NCBI RefSeq assembly: GCF_900129225.1
Contig: NZ_FQUG01000002.1
Span: forward strand, 124,001 to 188,000
Length of the DNA: 64,000 nt
Direction of reading: 5' to 3'
Source of the DNA: Schwartzia succinivorans DSM 10502
GTDB taxonomy: Bacteria; Bacillota; Negativicutes; Selenomonadales; Selenomonadaceae
Positions 32,052-41,266 of this stretch are shown one piece after another; the first letter of the stretch is position 1; each line of letters opens with the position of its first letter. The notes under the pieces are model-generated. The model ran no database searches. It was not told the origin of the DNA and saw nothing but the letters and a program-made list of their open reading frames with translations. A program made the translations under genes and the position numbers.

Positions 32052-33362
32052 ATGAATATAGTCTTATTGTCAGGCGGCTCCGGCAAACGCCTGTGGCCGC
32101 TTTCGAACGACATACGTTCAAAGCAGTTCATAAAAATCTTTCCTTCAGAGAATGGCGGACGCATATCAATGGTGCAGCGTGTCTATGGGCAGATAAGAAA
32201 CGCTCTTGGCGATGTTTCTGTTACCGTAGCAACATCACGCTCCCAGGCATCAATTCTCTCATCGCAGCTTTCAGAGGACGTTGACCTTTCAATAGAGCCA
32301 TGCCGCAGGGATACATTTCCTGCAATGGCGCTTGTGGCGGCATACCTTCATGATGTGAAGCATGTGGATGAAAATGAGACGGTTGTCGTTTGTCCCATTG
32401 ATCCTTATGTGGAAGAAAGCTATTTTTCTGCGCTTAAGGCTTTGGCTGAAATCGCGGAAAAGGGACAGGTAAATCTGGCACTCATGGGTATAGAGCCCAC
32501 ATATCCGAGTGAAAAATACGGATACATCCTGCCAAAATCAAAGGCACAGATTGCAGAGGTTGCTTCCTTTAAGGAGAAGCCTGATGTAAAAACAGCGCAG
32601 AAATATATAGATGAAGGCGCTCTTTGGAATGGCGGAGTCTTCGCCTTCAAACTCGGATATCTGCTTGGAAAAGCGCAGGAAAATATCGGCTTTTCAAGCT
32701 ACGAGGAGCTTTTTTCCAAGTACGATACACTGGAAAAAATCAGCTTTGACTATGCAGTTGTAGAAAAAGAACCGAGCATAGCTGTAATGCGCTACGGTGG
32801 GAAATGGAAGGACCTCGGAACCTGGAACACTCTCACGGAAGCAATGCAGGTATCCTCCATAGGAAAGGCTGTCCTTGCCGATACATGTGAGGATGTGCAT
32901 GTTATAAACGAGCTTGACGTGCCTATACTTTGCCTCGGACTAAAGAATATGGTAATAGCGGCAAGCCCCGAAGGAATCCTTGTAACGGACAAGAACCAGT
33001 CAAGCTACATAAAACCCTTCGTGGAAGCGTTTCATCAGCCGATAATGTACGCGGAAAAGGCATGGGGCAGCTACAAGGTCGTGGATATAGGAGAGGACAG
33101 CCTCACTATCAAGGTCACGCTCCTTGCAGGACACAAAATGAACTACCACAGCCACGAACGGCGTGATGAGGTATGGACAATCCTTTCAGGAACGGGAAAA
33201 GCTGTTCTCGACGGGAAGGAACAATCCGTAAGCCCCGGCGGCATAATAAAGATTCCAACAGGCTGCAAGCACACCATATACGCGGAAGAAGACCTGCAGC
33301 TGATCGAAATCCAGCGCGGAAAAGATATCGACGTAAACGACAAGAAAAAATGGGAACTGTAA
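32052..33362 (+). CDS. manC: Mannose-1-phosphate guanylyltransferase (ManC-like, with cupin isomerase domain)
   Basis: This 436-residue bifunctional-type protein has the nucleotidyltransferase signature LLSGGSGKRLWPLS at the N terminus and the family block FKEKPD near residue 175. The C-terminal cupin domain (MNYHSHERRDEVW, near residue 360) is that of the type II phosphomannose isomerases. It makes GDP-mannose for Gmd. It is somewhat shorter than the usual 460-480 residues, with a compact linker. The C-terminal metal-binding histidines are present, so isomerase activity is plausible but not certain. A hairpin terminator follows the stop. Confidence 0.9.
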   Translation: MNIVLLSGGSGKRLWPLSNDIRSKQFIKIFPSENGGRISMVQRVYGQIRNALGDVSVTVATSRSQASILSSQLSEDVDLSIEPCRRDTFPAMALVAAYLHDVKHVDENETVVVCPIDPYVEESYFSALKALAEIAEKGQVNLALMGIEPTYPSEKYGYILPKSKAQIAEVASFKEKPDVKTAQKYIDEGALWNGGVFAFKLGYLLGKAQENIGFSSYEELFSKYDTLEKISFDYAVVEKEPSIAVMRYGGKWKDLGTWNTLTEAMQVSSIGKAVLADTCEDVHVINELDVPILCLGLKNMVIAASPEGILVTDKNQSSYIKPFVEAFHQPIMYAEKAWGSYKVVDIGEDSLTIKVTLLAGHKMNYHSHERRDEVWTILSGTGKAVLDGKEQSVSPGGIIKIPTGCKHTIYAEEDLQLIEIQRGKDIDVNDKKKWEL

Positions 33363-33369
33363 TCACAGG

Positions 33370-33398
33370 CGGACATGGCTGGGAGCTATGTCCGTTTT
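33370..33398 (+). terminator. Terminator of the gmd-fcl-manC operon
   Basis: CGGACATGGC (33370-33379) pairs with GCTATGTCCG (33385-33394) including one G-U pair, followed by TTTT. Confidence 0.75.
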
Positions 33399-33500
33399 AG
33401 TTGTTTGCGGCGGATGTCTTCATTGATGAAGGATAGTATTTTTGATATACTTGTTGAAGATTTCATTTAATATAGTAGAGAAACGAACGGAGAATGAGGA

Positions 33501-34871
33501 ATGAGAAAACGGCGCGGAGGGAAACGTCATATTTACACGCGTGCGATTTATTTTGTTGTGGTTGCGGTTGTGGCATTTGCGGCAGGGTTTGTCGGATGGA
33601 AGCTCCTTGGCGGTGAGCATAAGGCGGTTAAGATTGATGAGCCGAAGGCTCTTCGCTCGGAAATGACGAAGGAAATTATGGTTATGGGCATTGACCCGCG
33701 CAAGGATGATGCAGGTAGAAGCGATACGCTGATGCTGGTCACGATGAACGCCGAAAAGAAGAAGGCATCGGTGCTGTCCATACCCCGTGATACCCGTACC
33801 GTCATTGAAAATAACGGTTATGACAAAATCAATCACGCCTACGCGTACGGCGGTCACGAGTATACACAGAAGGCTGTGGAGAAGCTTCTTAATGTTAATG
33901 TGGATTATTACGTTATGATTGATGTTCATGCCTTCGAGCGTATCATTGATGCCATTGACGGAATAGATCTGGATGTTGAAAAGCGTATGTATTATGAAGA
34001 TCCGTGGGATGACGACGGTGGGCTTGTAATAGACCTTTATCCGGGTATGCAGCATCTTGATGGCGAACGTGCTATGGAGTATGTGCGTTTCCGTGACGAG
34101 GAAGGAGATATCGGCCGTATCAAGAGGCAGCAGAAGTTTTTGAGTGCCCTTTTGACCAAGGCTGTTTCAACGGATACGCTTCCGAGAATCCCAAAGATTC
34201 TGGAGGAGCTTCGTTCTGTACTTAAAACGAATATGCCGATATCCGAGATGGCGGCTATGGCAAAGCATCTTCCTGAGATTCGCAGCAACGGCGTAGAGAC
34301 GACGATGCTTCCGGGACAGCCTGCATGGTGGAACGATACCAGCTACTGGCTTCCTGATATCATTGGGGCCAGAGCGCTTCTGGCAGAGCAGATGGGCGTT
34401 GAGATGACGCAGGAAATGAAGGACGATGCAGAGAAGGATACAGAGGTGTATAACAGAAATCTCCCTGACGGGCTTACGGAGGTAAATGGCACGCTGGTGC
34501 TTCGCGGAGATGGTTCTGAGCCGGATGAGGGCTCTGTAAAAAATAAAAAAGAGGTAAAGAATAAAAAGGAAGAGGACAAGGAAACACGCAGTGATAAACG
34601 CAAGGATTTAAAGCCTGAGGATATTACAATCCGCGTCCTGAACGAAAGCGGAATAAACGGAGCCGGAGCAGAGACTGCAGAAATATTGAAAGGCAAGGGC
34701 TTTAAGATTTCGGATGTGGGCAATGGTGAAACGCAGACCAGGGAGAAAACGGTCTTTGTCGTGCCTGAAAGTGCTGCCGACCTCTTCTACGGAATGCCTT
34801 TTGACTGTGTGATTACTCTGAATGATGAGAGTACGCAGGCGGTGCTCCGTATTGGAAAGGATTACAGATGA
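33501..34871 (+). CDS. LytR-CpsA-Psr (LCP) family protein with LytR_C domain
   Basis: This 456-residue membrane-anchored protein has a short basic N terminus, one membrane segment (residues ~12-32) and an extracytoplasmic LCP domain (~55-230). The latter includes the Asp/Arg motifs RSDTLMLVT and SIPRDTRT that bind pyrophosphate lipid. A charged low-complexity linker (~330-370, Lys/Glu-rich) leads to a LytR_C domain (ITIRVLNESGINGAGAETA, ~375-456). LCP enzymes transfer glycopolymers from lipid carriers to peptidoglycan. In a diderm without teichoic acid the substrate may be a capsule-like polymer. Its stop overlaps the next gene by four bases. Confidence 0.88.
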   Translation: MRKRRGGKRHIYTRAIYFVVVAVVAFAAGFVGWKLLGGEHKAVKIDEPKALRSEMTKEIMVMGIDPRKDDAGRSDTLMLVTMNAEKKKASVLSIPRDTRTVIENNGYDKINHAYAYGGHEYTQKAVEKLLNVNVDYYVMIDVHAFERIIDAIDGIDLDVEKRMYYEDPWDDDGGLVIDLYPGMQHLDGERAMEYVRFRDEEGDIGRIKRQQKFLSALLTKAVSTDTLPRIPKILEELRSVLKTNMPISEMAAMAKHLPEIRSNGVETTMLPGQPAWWNDTSYWLPDIIGARALLAEQMGVEMTQEMKDDAEKDTEVYNRNLPDGLTEVNGTLVLRGDGSEPDEGSVKNKKEVKNKKEEDKETRSDKRKDLKPEDITIRVLNESGINGAGAETAEILKGKGFKISDVGNGETQTREKTVFVVPESAADLFYGMPFDCVITLNDESTQAVLRIGKDYR

Positions 34872-36799
34872 GTTTACTTGAGGTTCACGGTCTGAAAAAG
34901 GCCTTTGGCATCGTGGAGCTTTTTCATGATGTTGATTTTCGTGTTGAAAAGGGTGACCGTGTGGGCTTTTTAGGTGCCAATGGTGCCGGAAAGACTACGC
35001 TTATGCGCTGCCTTTTGGGGCAGATGGAATATGACGGCGGAAATGTGCGTATTGATTCTGCCGCATCGGTCGGATATGTGGAGCAGCAGGCTTCTCTCGG
35101 AACGGGAACGCTGTATGAGGAGTTTCGCGGAGCCTTCAGTGATATTGAAGCTCTTGCCGATAAAAAAAGAAGGCTTGAGGAGGCTATCGCAAAGGGCGCG
35201 GATGATGAGACGATGGCGGAGTACAGCCGCGTCGTTGAGCGCTTTGAGCACATGGAGGGCTACGATTACGAAAGCCGCATACGCCGTATTGCCTTCGGAT
35301 TAGGCTTTAATGACGAGGATTTAAAACGCAGTATTGAGCATCTTTCGGGTGGACAGAAAACCCGCGTGTGTCTGGCAAAGGCGCTTCTTCGTGAACCGGA
35401 GCTTTTGTTCCTGGACGAGCCTACAAACCATCTGGATATAGGCATGATAGAGTGGCTTGAGGGTTTTCTTGCTTCATATCCCGGCGGTGTTCTGATGATT
35501 TCTCATGACCGCTTCTTTCTGGACCGTGTAGCGACTAAGGTAATTGAGCTTGAGGGAGAAACTGTCACGACCTATGACGGCAATTACAGCTACTACATGA
35601 AGGTAAAGGAAGCACGGAGGGCAGCCCTTGAAAGCGCGTATGAAAAGCAACAGGAGCATATACGTGAAACAGAGGAATATATCCGTCGGTATAAGGCAGG
35701 AATAAAATCGAAGCAGGCCAGGGGCCGTCAGAGTCAGCTGAATCGTCTTGAACGGATTGTGCTGCCGCCGGAAAAGGCGAGGTTTAATTATTTTGCCTTT
35801 AATCCGCCTGCGGAATGTGCAGAACGGGTGGCTGAGCTTGAAGAGGTGTCGGCTGTTTTCGGAGAGAATACGGTGTTTTCAAAGCTTTCTCTGTTGGTAC
35901 GCCGTGGCGACGGTGTTGCTGTTGTCGGACCGAATGGAGCAGGAAAGACGACACTTTTGAGGATTCTGTTGGGTGAGCTGGAGTCCCCGACAGGCCGCGT
36001 GAAAATCGGAAATCGTGTAAAAATCGGATATTTTTCCCAGCAGCATGAAGGTCTTAATATGGACCGTACGGTGCTGGAGGAAATTGAGTATGATTTCGAT
36101 ATGGACGAGGAGCAGGCGCGGCGGTATCTCGGTGCGTTTTTGTTCCGCGGGGATGAGGCCCTTCGGATAATCGGAGAGCTTTCGGGCGGCGAGCAGGCAC
36201 GTCTGGCATTTCTTAAGCTGATGCTGACAGGCGCAAATTTCCTTGTTCTTGACGAGCCGACAAACCATCTTGACATTCCTGCAAAGGAAGCCGTTGAGGA
36301 AGCGCTTATGGCATTTCCCGGGACGTTTATTGTGGTTTCCCATGACCGCTATTTTCTTGACAAGGTCTCGAATTTTACTGTGGAGCTGGAAAACGGAAAG
36401 CTCACGGAGTATGGTGGAAACTACAGCTATTACAGGGAGAAAAAGGAAGAGCTTTTGAAGGAAGCAGAGGAGCTTTTGGCAGAGGAAGCTTCAAGGAAGG
36501 ATAAAAAAGCAGTTCCTGAAAAGGAGAAAAAGGGAGTCCCTGTAAGGGAAAAGAGTTCTTCCGCAAAATCCAAGTATGCAGGGCTCAGTGAAGATAAACG
36601 GGCAGACCTTCTTCTGCGGGCTGAGGCTGAGATTGCAATGGCAGAGGCAGAGCTTAAAATGCTGGAGCATGAGATGAATGACCCTGCGGTGCAGTCAGAC
36701 CCTGAGAGGTCGGCTAGGATTGCAGAGGAATACGCGGAAAAAGAAAAAGAAATTGAAAGAAGATATGAGGATTGGGGCGAGCTTTCGGGTGAAGCCTGA
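34868..36799 (+). CDS. ABC-F family ATPase (ribosome-associated type)
   Basis: This 643-residue soluble protein has two ABC ATPase domains without membrane segments. Walker A motifs are GANGAGKTT (near residue 37) and GPNGAGKTT (near residue 355), the signatures are LSGGQKTR and LSGGEQAR, and both Walker B regions read LDEPTNHLD. The basic P-site-tRNA-interacting linker (residues ~245-310, with RRYKAGIKSKQARGRQSQ) and a C-terminal coiled coil (~540-643) mark it as an ABC-F protein, which act on ribosomes. It is coupled to the LCP gene (ATGA overlap), an unusual partner. A resistance role cannot be judged from sequence. Confidence 0.92.
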   Translation: MSLLEVHGLKKAFGIVELFHDVDFRVEKGDRVGFLGANGAGKTTLMRCLLGQMEYDGGNVRIDSAASVGYVEQQASLGTGTLYEEFRGAFSDIEALADKKRRLEEAIAKGADDETMAEYSRVVERFEHMEGYDYESRIRRIAFGLGFNDEDLKRSIEHLSGGQKTRVCLAKALLREPELLFLDEPTNHLDIGMIEWLEGFLASYPGGVLMISHDRFFLDRVATKVIELEGETVTTYDGNYSYYMKVKEARRAALESAYEKQQEHIRETEEYIRRYKAGIKSKQARGRQSQLNRLERIVLPPEKARFNYFAFNPPAECAERVAELEEVSAVFGENTVFSKLSLLVRRGDGVAVVGPNGAGKTTLLRILLGELESPTGRVKIGNRVKIGYFSQQHEGLNMDRTVLEEIEYDFDMDEEQARRYLGAFLFRGDEALRIIGELSGGEQARLAFLKLMLTGANFLVLDEPTNHLDIPAKEAVEEALMAFPGTFIVVSHDRYFLDKVSNFTVELENGKLTEYGGNYSYYREKKEELLKEAEELLAEEASRKDKKAVPEKEKKGVPVREKSSSAKSKYAGLSEDKRADLLLRAEAEIAMAEAELKMLEHEMNDPAVQSDPERSARIAEEYAEKEKEIERRYEDWGELSGEA

Positions 36800-36823
36800 A
36801 ATACGGGAAAGAAGAGGCGGAGC

Positions 36824-38995
36824 ATGGAAAAACTGACAGGAACCGTGGAAACGATTGTTTTTGCGAGTGATGACGGACGTTTTTCTGTGTTCCGCCTTCG
36901 TGTTGACGGACAGAGAGGAATGGCCGCAGCGACAGTGAATGCTGAACCTCCGCTGGTGGGACAGCAGGTCACTCTGTCTGGTGAGTGGGTTCGGCATCCG
37001 CGTTTCGGTGAGCAGTTCAAGGCTGTGAGTCTCACGGTGGCGGCGCCTACAAGTGCCGAGGGGATAGAGAAGTTTCTTTCTTCGGGCGCTGTGGAGGGAG
37101 TAGGTCCTGCTGTTGCACACCGTCTTGTGGAAAAATTCGGACAGGATACGCTGGATATAATCGAAAATGCGCCCCACAGATTACGGGAAATTCCGGGAAT
37201 CGGAGAGAAGACTGCGGAAAAAATTCACCGCTCCTATCAGGAAAAGGTGGAGCTGAAGGACATTATGCTATGGCTGGAGGCACACGGGGTATCAGGGGCG
37301 TATGCCGCGCGGATATACCAGCAGTTCGGTTCGTTTTCTCTCGGAGTAATGCAGGAGGATCCGTACCGTCTTGCGCAGGAGGTGCAGGGAATCGGGTTTA
37401 CTACGGCGGACGCGATTGCCCGCTCTGCGGATGTACCGGCGGATGACCCGTCGCGGCTTCTTGCAGGTCTTGATTATACTTTGAGCTCCGTATCCTCCGC
37501 AGGACACTGCTGCGTGCCTGCTGAGTTCCTTATTGAACGTGCTGCGCGGCTTCTGGAGGTGCCAAGGGAAGCCGTGAGCGATGCGGTGCGCAGCGCTCTG
37601 CGCATGTGCAGGCTTTATGCTGAGCGTTTGGGAAGCGAGACTCTCATATACCCGCAGCAGCTTTATATGGCGGAAAAAGAGGTTTCAGATACGCTTCTTT
37701 ATTTGAAAAAAGCTGCGGCGGTTTTTCCTGTCGAGGATTCTTCGCTGCTTATAGACGAGTGGGAGACCACCGACAGGCTGGATTTGGCGGACGGGCAGCG
37801 TGAGGCTGTGGCAGGCGCGCTGCAGTATGGAATTTTCGTTCTCACAGGAGGCCCGGGAACGGGAAAAACAACTGTCGTGCGCGGTATGATTGCTGTACTG
37901 GAAAAGCTTGGACTTACAGTGCTTTTGGGTGCGCCGACAGGACGCGCGGCAAAGCGGCTGGCTGAATCAACCGGAAGGCGTGCCATGACGGTTCACCGTA
38001 TGCTGGAGGCGCAGGGGGTGTCGGAGGACGACGGCTCCATGTTTGCCAAGGATGAGGATGAACCGTTGGAGGCAGATGTCATCATTTTGGACGAGGTTTC
38101 AATGATGGATATCCTTCTTATGCAGCATTTTCTTGCTGCAGTTCCGTCGGGCTGTCATGTGATTCTCGTCGGTGATGTGGATCAGCTTCCTGCAGTAGGG
38201 CCGGGAGCTGTTCTCCGTGAAATTCTTCGTTCGGGAGTTATTCCAAGTGTGCGCCTCACTGAGGTATTCAGACAGGCTGAGGAAAGCATTATTGTACGAA
38301 ACGCTCACGCGATAAACAGGGGAAGGATGCCTGAGTGTGAACCCGGAACAGCCTTTGAGTTTCGCGAAACCCATTCTGCCGAGGAGGCTTCGGAGGTTAT
38401 CGTGCAGCTTTGTGCTGACGAGCTTGCGCGGGAGGGTATTGACCCCATGCGCGATGTGCAGGTGCTGTCTCCTATGCACAGGCAGGAGTGCGGTGTTGAT
38501 GTGCTGAACAAACGTCTTCAGGAGGCGCTTAATCCAAAGCGCCCCGGACGGGACGAGCGTCCTGCGGGCTGGTTTACCTACCGCGTAGGTGACAAGGTTA
38601 TGCAGATAAAGAACAATTACCAGAAAAATGTGTTTAACGGTGATGTCGGCTTTATTACTGAAATCACACCGGAGCTTGTGACAGTAAGATTCGGTGATGA
38701 GCTTGAGACAGACTATGAGAAAAGCGAAATGCAGGAGCTGGCACCTGCCTATGCGGTGAGTGTACATAAGAGCCAGGGCAGCGAGTATCCTGTAATTATC
38801 CTGCCGCTGGTGCCGGGACATCATATCATGCTGCAGAGAAACCTTCTGTATACTGCGGTGACAAGAGCCAAGGAACGCGTTGTTCTTGTGGGAAGCCGTG
38901 CGGCGCTTCGGACTGCTGTGGAAAATGACCGCACACGCAGACGCTACACGCTGCTTGCGGAGCGGCTGGCGCAGGTGCCGGAGGATGCAAAATGA
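36824..38995 (+). CDS. recD2: RecD2-type ATP-dependent DNA helicase
   Basis: This 723-residue superfamily 1B helicase has an N-terminal OB-like and helix-hairpin-helix region (residues ~1-200; EIPGIGEKTAEKI, QGIGFTTADAI). Helicase motifs follow: motif I GGPGTGKTT (near residue 343), motif II LDEVSMMD, motif III GDVDQLPAVGPG and a C-terminal UvrD-like part with VHKSQGSEYPV and YTAVTRAKE. It is RecB-independent RecD2, unwinding 5'-3' in repair and replication stress. The ComF-like gene overlaps its end by four bases. Confidence 0.94.
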   Translation: MEKLTGTVETIVFASDDGRFSVFRLRVDGQRGMAAATVNAEPPLVGQQVTLSGEWVRHPRFGEQFKAVSLTVAAPTSAEGIEKFLSSGAVEGVGPAVAHRLVEKFGQDTLDIIENAPHRLREIPGIGEKTAEKIHRSYQEKVELKDIMLWLEAHGVSGAYAARIYQQFGSFSLGVMQEDPYRLAQEVQGIGFTTADAIARSADVPADDPSRLLAGLDYTLSSVSSAGHCCVPAEFLIERAARLLEVPREAVSDAVRSALRMCRLYAERLGSETLIYPQQLYMAEKEVSDTLLYLKKAAAVFPVEDSSLLIDEWETTDRLDLADGQREAVAGALQYGIFVLTGGPGTGKTTVVRGMIAVLEKLGLTVLLGAPTGRAAKRLAESTGRRAMTVHRMLEAQGVSEDDGSMFAKDEDEPLEADVIILDEVSMMDILLMQHFLAAVPSGCHVILVGDVDQLPAVGPGAVLREILRSGVIPSVRLTEVFRQAEESIIVRNAHAINRGRMPECEPGTAFEFRETHSAEEASEVIVQLCADELAREGIDPMRDVQVLSPMHRQECGVDVLNKRLQEALNPKRPGRDERPAGWFTYRVGDKVMQIKNNYQKNVFNGDVGFITEITPELVTVRFGDELETDYEKSEMQELAPAYAVSVHKSQGSEYPVIILPLVPGHHIMLQRNLLYTAVTRAKERVVLVGSRAALRTAVENDRTRRRYTLLAERLAQVPEDAK

Positions 38996-39651
38996 ATCTG
39001 TTGTCAGGAGTTCTTGATTTTCTTTTCCCGCCAAGGTGCCCGATATGTTCGGCGTATGTCAGCGAAAGGGGAGGCTGGTGCAAGGAGTGCCTGAGAAGTG
39101 CTTCCGATACAAGAAGACTCCCGATGGATGTGGAAACTATTTCCGTGCTTGATGAGGTGTGGGCGCTGGGGAAATATCATGATGGACTTCGGCCTCTTTT
39201 GGTTCCGTTGAAATTTCACGGCAAGCGTGACCGACTGCCGTATCTGCACACGTTTCTTGAGTCAACGGGGAACAGAAACGTGAATATCTTGATGCAGGTG
39301 TCAACGGCTGTGCCTGTTCCACTCCATGAGGAACGCGAGAAAGCAAGAGGCTTTAACCAGACGGAGCTTATTTTCAGGGAATGGGCGCTTTCTAAGGGGA
39401 TGTCCTGGCAGCGTGCATTGGTAAGGTCGAGAAGTACTACTCCGCAGTTTGGCCTTGGCGCAGATGAGCGTATAAAAAATCTTTCGGGAGCTTTTTGCTT
39501 GTCGGAGTGCGCTGATGTGCGGGGGAAATGTCTGCTGCTGGTTGATGATATATGTACCACGGGAACAACTCTTCGGGAATGCGCAAAGGTGCTTCGCAAG
39601 GGGGGAGCGGAAAAAATTTTCGGACTTGTCCTGTCAAGTGACAGGTCGTGA
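38992..39651 (+). CDS. comF: ComF family phosphoribosyltransferase-like protein
   Basis: This 219-residue protein has an N-terminal zinc finger (CPICSAYVSERGGWCKEC) and a C-terminal phosphoribosyltransferase fold with LLLVDDICTTGTTLRE as the PRPP loop. ComF proteins are required for DNA uptake steps after entry, in partnership with helicases; adjacency to RecD2 is fairly common. In Firmicutes comF commonly lies just before yvyF and flgM, as here. An ATGA overlap couples it to recD2. Confidence 0.9.
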   Translation: MNLLSGVLDFLFPPRCPICSAYVSERGGWCKECLRSASDTRRLPMDVETISVLDEVWALGKYHDGLRPLLVPLKFHGKRDRLPYLHTFLESTGNRNVNILMQVSTAVPVPLHEEREKARGFNQTELIFREWALSKGMSWQRALVRSRSTTPQFGLGADERIKNLSGAFCLSECADVRGKCLLLVDDICTTGTTLRECAKVLRKGGAEKIFGLVLSSDRS

Positions 39652-39700
39652 ATCTCTTCTTGCCGTGCTCATGAAAAAAATATATAACTCGGCAAAAGAT

Positions 39701-39803
39701 GTCCCCCACTTCTGTAAGTGGGGGCTGGGACAAATAACAGGCGGCGAGCATATCTCTCGCCTCGTTGAAACGCTGACAGAGGAAGTTTTGCCCTTGGCAA
39801 AAC
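39701..39803 (+). other. Three consecutive perfect hairpins between comF and the flagellar genes
   Basis: The 221 bases between comF and the flagellar operon contain three perfect inverted repeats in a row: CCCCCACTT/AAGTGGGGG (39703-39711 with 39716-39724), GGCGAG/CTCGCC (39743-39748 with 39756-39761) and GTTTTGCC/GGCAAAAC (39785-39792 with 39796-39803). None has a proper U tract. The last overlaps the -35 box of the promoter at 39794 and could be an operator. The first resembles hairpins at ends of IS200/IS605 elements. Function unknown. Confidence 0.6.
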
Positions 39804-39823
39804 TGTATCAAAGGCGTTATAAT
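39794..39823 (+). promoter_or_regulatory. Promoter of the yvyF-like gene
   Basis: TTGGCA (39794-39799) and TATAAT (39818-39823) are separated by 18 bases. The -10 region reads CGTTATAATA, shared with other promoters of the flagellar region. The -35 box lies inside a perfect 8-bp inverted repeat. Confidence 0.7.
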
Positions 39824-39872
39824 ATATGATATATGACGCTGAAAATGAAATTTATACACAGGAGTGATAGAT

Positions 39873-40295
39873 ATGGCAAATCAATTGAAGAACTGTTCAG
39901 AATGCGGACGCATTTTTGTTGATACCGGAATCGGTGTCTGCCGTGACTGCTATGAGAAGCAGCAGGATCAGATGCAGGAGATTTCTTCCTACGTGCGTGA
40001 CAACCCGCACTCTACGGTCAAACAGATCTGCGAGGCACTGAAGGTAAAAGAGAAGCTTGTAATGCGTATGATTCGTGAGGGACGTTTTGTTACGGACGGA
40101 ATTTCTATTGAATATCCATGCGAGTCCTGCGGCACACCTATTACCAGCGGACGTTTCTGCGATAAATGCAACGATGACCTTGCAAAGCAGATGCAGCAGA
40201 CACAGCAGAAGATGACTGCAAAGGTTGCAGCTGCTGCTCCGCAGAAAAAAGGCTCGGGTATGTATTCAAGGGATATGGGTAAGAAACTCAGCTGA
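39873..40295 (+). CDS. YvyF-like flagellar operon protein (TIGR03826 type)
   Basis: This 140-residue protein has an N-terminal zinc ribbon (CSECGRIF...CRDC), a small helix-turn-helix-like centre (residues ~45-80, TVKQICEALKVKEKLVMRMI) and a second zinc ribbon (CESCGTPI...CDKC). This matches YvyF/TIGR03826, a flagellar-cluster protein of unknown role, always near flgM. The ATG at 39873 follows AGGAG at good distance; a GTG at 39864 is less likely. A terminator between it and flgM suggests partly separate control. Confidence 0.85.
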   Translation: MANQLKNCSECGRIFVDTGIGVCRDCYEKQQDQMQEISSYVRDNPHSTVKQICEALKVKEKLVMRMIREGRFVTDGISIEYPCESCGTPITSGRFCDKCNDDLAKQMQQTQQKMTAKVAAAAPQKKGSGMYSRDMGKKLS

Positions 40296-40380
40296 TTTTT
40301 CAAAAGGCATCTTTTGGCAAAAAAGAGAGCATTTGAGAGCTATAGCGAGATAATCTTAATTAAACAGGTGAAAATCACGA

Positions 40381-40412
40381 AAAGCGGGAGTTAAGAATCC
40401 CGCTTTTTTTTT
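40381..40412 (+). terminator. Terminator after the yvyF-like gene
   Basis: AAAGCGGGA (40381-40389) pairs with TCCCGCTTT (40398-40406) and is followed by a continuous T run to 40412. Confidence 0.88.
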
Positions 40413-40473
40413 CGATTAATGAGCAGAAAGAAAAACGAGGGGAAAATACCCTTTAGCAAGGATGGTGGAAACC

Positions 40474-40755
40474 ATGTTTATCAACAATCACATTCAATCG
40501 CTGGCAAGTGTATACGGCGCACAGAGTGTAAGCGGAACAAGCACAAGAAAACCGGTTACAAAGGCTGTTGAGTCCAGCTCTGTTCAGCTTTCGACGCAGG
40601 CACAGGATTTCAGCGCTATTCTTCAGAAGATCCGTTCCAAGAAGGACGACGTCCGTATGGATAAGGTAACTGAGCTCGAAAGCCAGATTTCAAATGGCAC
40701 TTATAAGATTGATGAGAATGCAATCGCAGCCAGCATGCTGAACATGCGTTATTGA
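40474..40755 (+). CDS. flgM: Anti-sigma-28 factor FlgM
   Basis: This 93-residue protein has a flexible N-terminal half and the conserved C-terminal helices that bind sigma-28 (DKVTELESQISNGTYKIDEN, then IAASMLNMRY). It holds FliA inactive until hook completion and is then exported. I chose the ATG at 40474, with GGTGG six bases upstream, because FlgM proteins start near the motif NNHIQSLASVYG; the ATG at 40462 is possible. It lies 19 bases before flgN. A sigma-28-type promoter for flagellin is present downstream (49533-49562). Confidence 0.88.
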   Translation: MFINNHIQSLASVYGAQSVSGTSTRKPVTKAVESSSVQLSTQAQDFSAILQKIRSKKDDVRMDKVTELESQISNGTYKIDENAIAASMLNMRY

Positions 40756-40774
40756 TTGAAACGGGGCCGGTTAT

Positions 40775-41257
40775 ATGTGGAAGGAACTTGTGAGGGTGCT
40801 GGATGCACTTACGGAAGCCTACAGTCAGCTTTTGAAGATTGCCAGCGCGAAGCGCGGCGTACTTGTTACAGTGCAGCTTGAAAAGCTGGAGAAGCTGCTG
40901 GAGGTTGAAAAAACGGTTATTGACCGTATCCATAAGCTCGAGGATGAGCGCAGGAGTGTGCTTCTGCAGTTATGTAAGTCGGAGAAATCTCTGCTTCCGG
41001 AAATGAGCATGAAGGAAGTCACGGAACATAGTCCTACGCCATACAAGGTAAAGCTCGCGGAGCTTCATGAAAAGCTTGGTGAGCTTGTAAAGGAAGCCGG
41101 CCAGAAAAGCGAGGAAAATGAATTCCTCATTAAAAGTGCCCTTGGTGCCGTTCATTATCATCTTAACCGTATCGGAAATTCTACGGTGGAGCCTGCGTAC
41201 GGGCAGAAGGGGCAGGAAATTGTAACCCGGCATAAGAATTTTGATTTCGAGGCATGA
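40775..41257 (+). CDS. flgN: Flagellar export chaperone FlgN
   Basis: This 160-residue all-helical protein has the FlgN pattern: an N-terminal helix starting MWKELVRVLDALTEAYSQLL, long coiled-coil helices, and a C-terminal stretch with NRIGNSTVEPAYGQKG before the end, the part that holds FlgK and FlgL. It lies between flgM and a second FlgN-like gene, then flgK and flgL, its expected clients. It is similar in length and plan to the next gene but diverged in sequence. Confidence 0.85.
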   Translation: MWKELVRVLDALTEAYSQLLKIASAKRGVLVTVQLEKLEKLLEVEKTVIDRIHKLEDERRSVLLQLCKSEKSLLPEMSMKEVTEHSPTPYKVKLAELHEKLGELVKEAGQKSEENEFLIKSALGAVHYHLNRIGNSTVEPAYGQKGQEIVTRHKNFDFEA

Positions 41258-41266
41258 GGTCACGGA

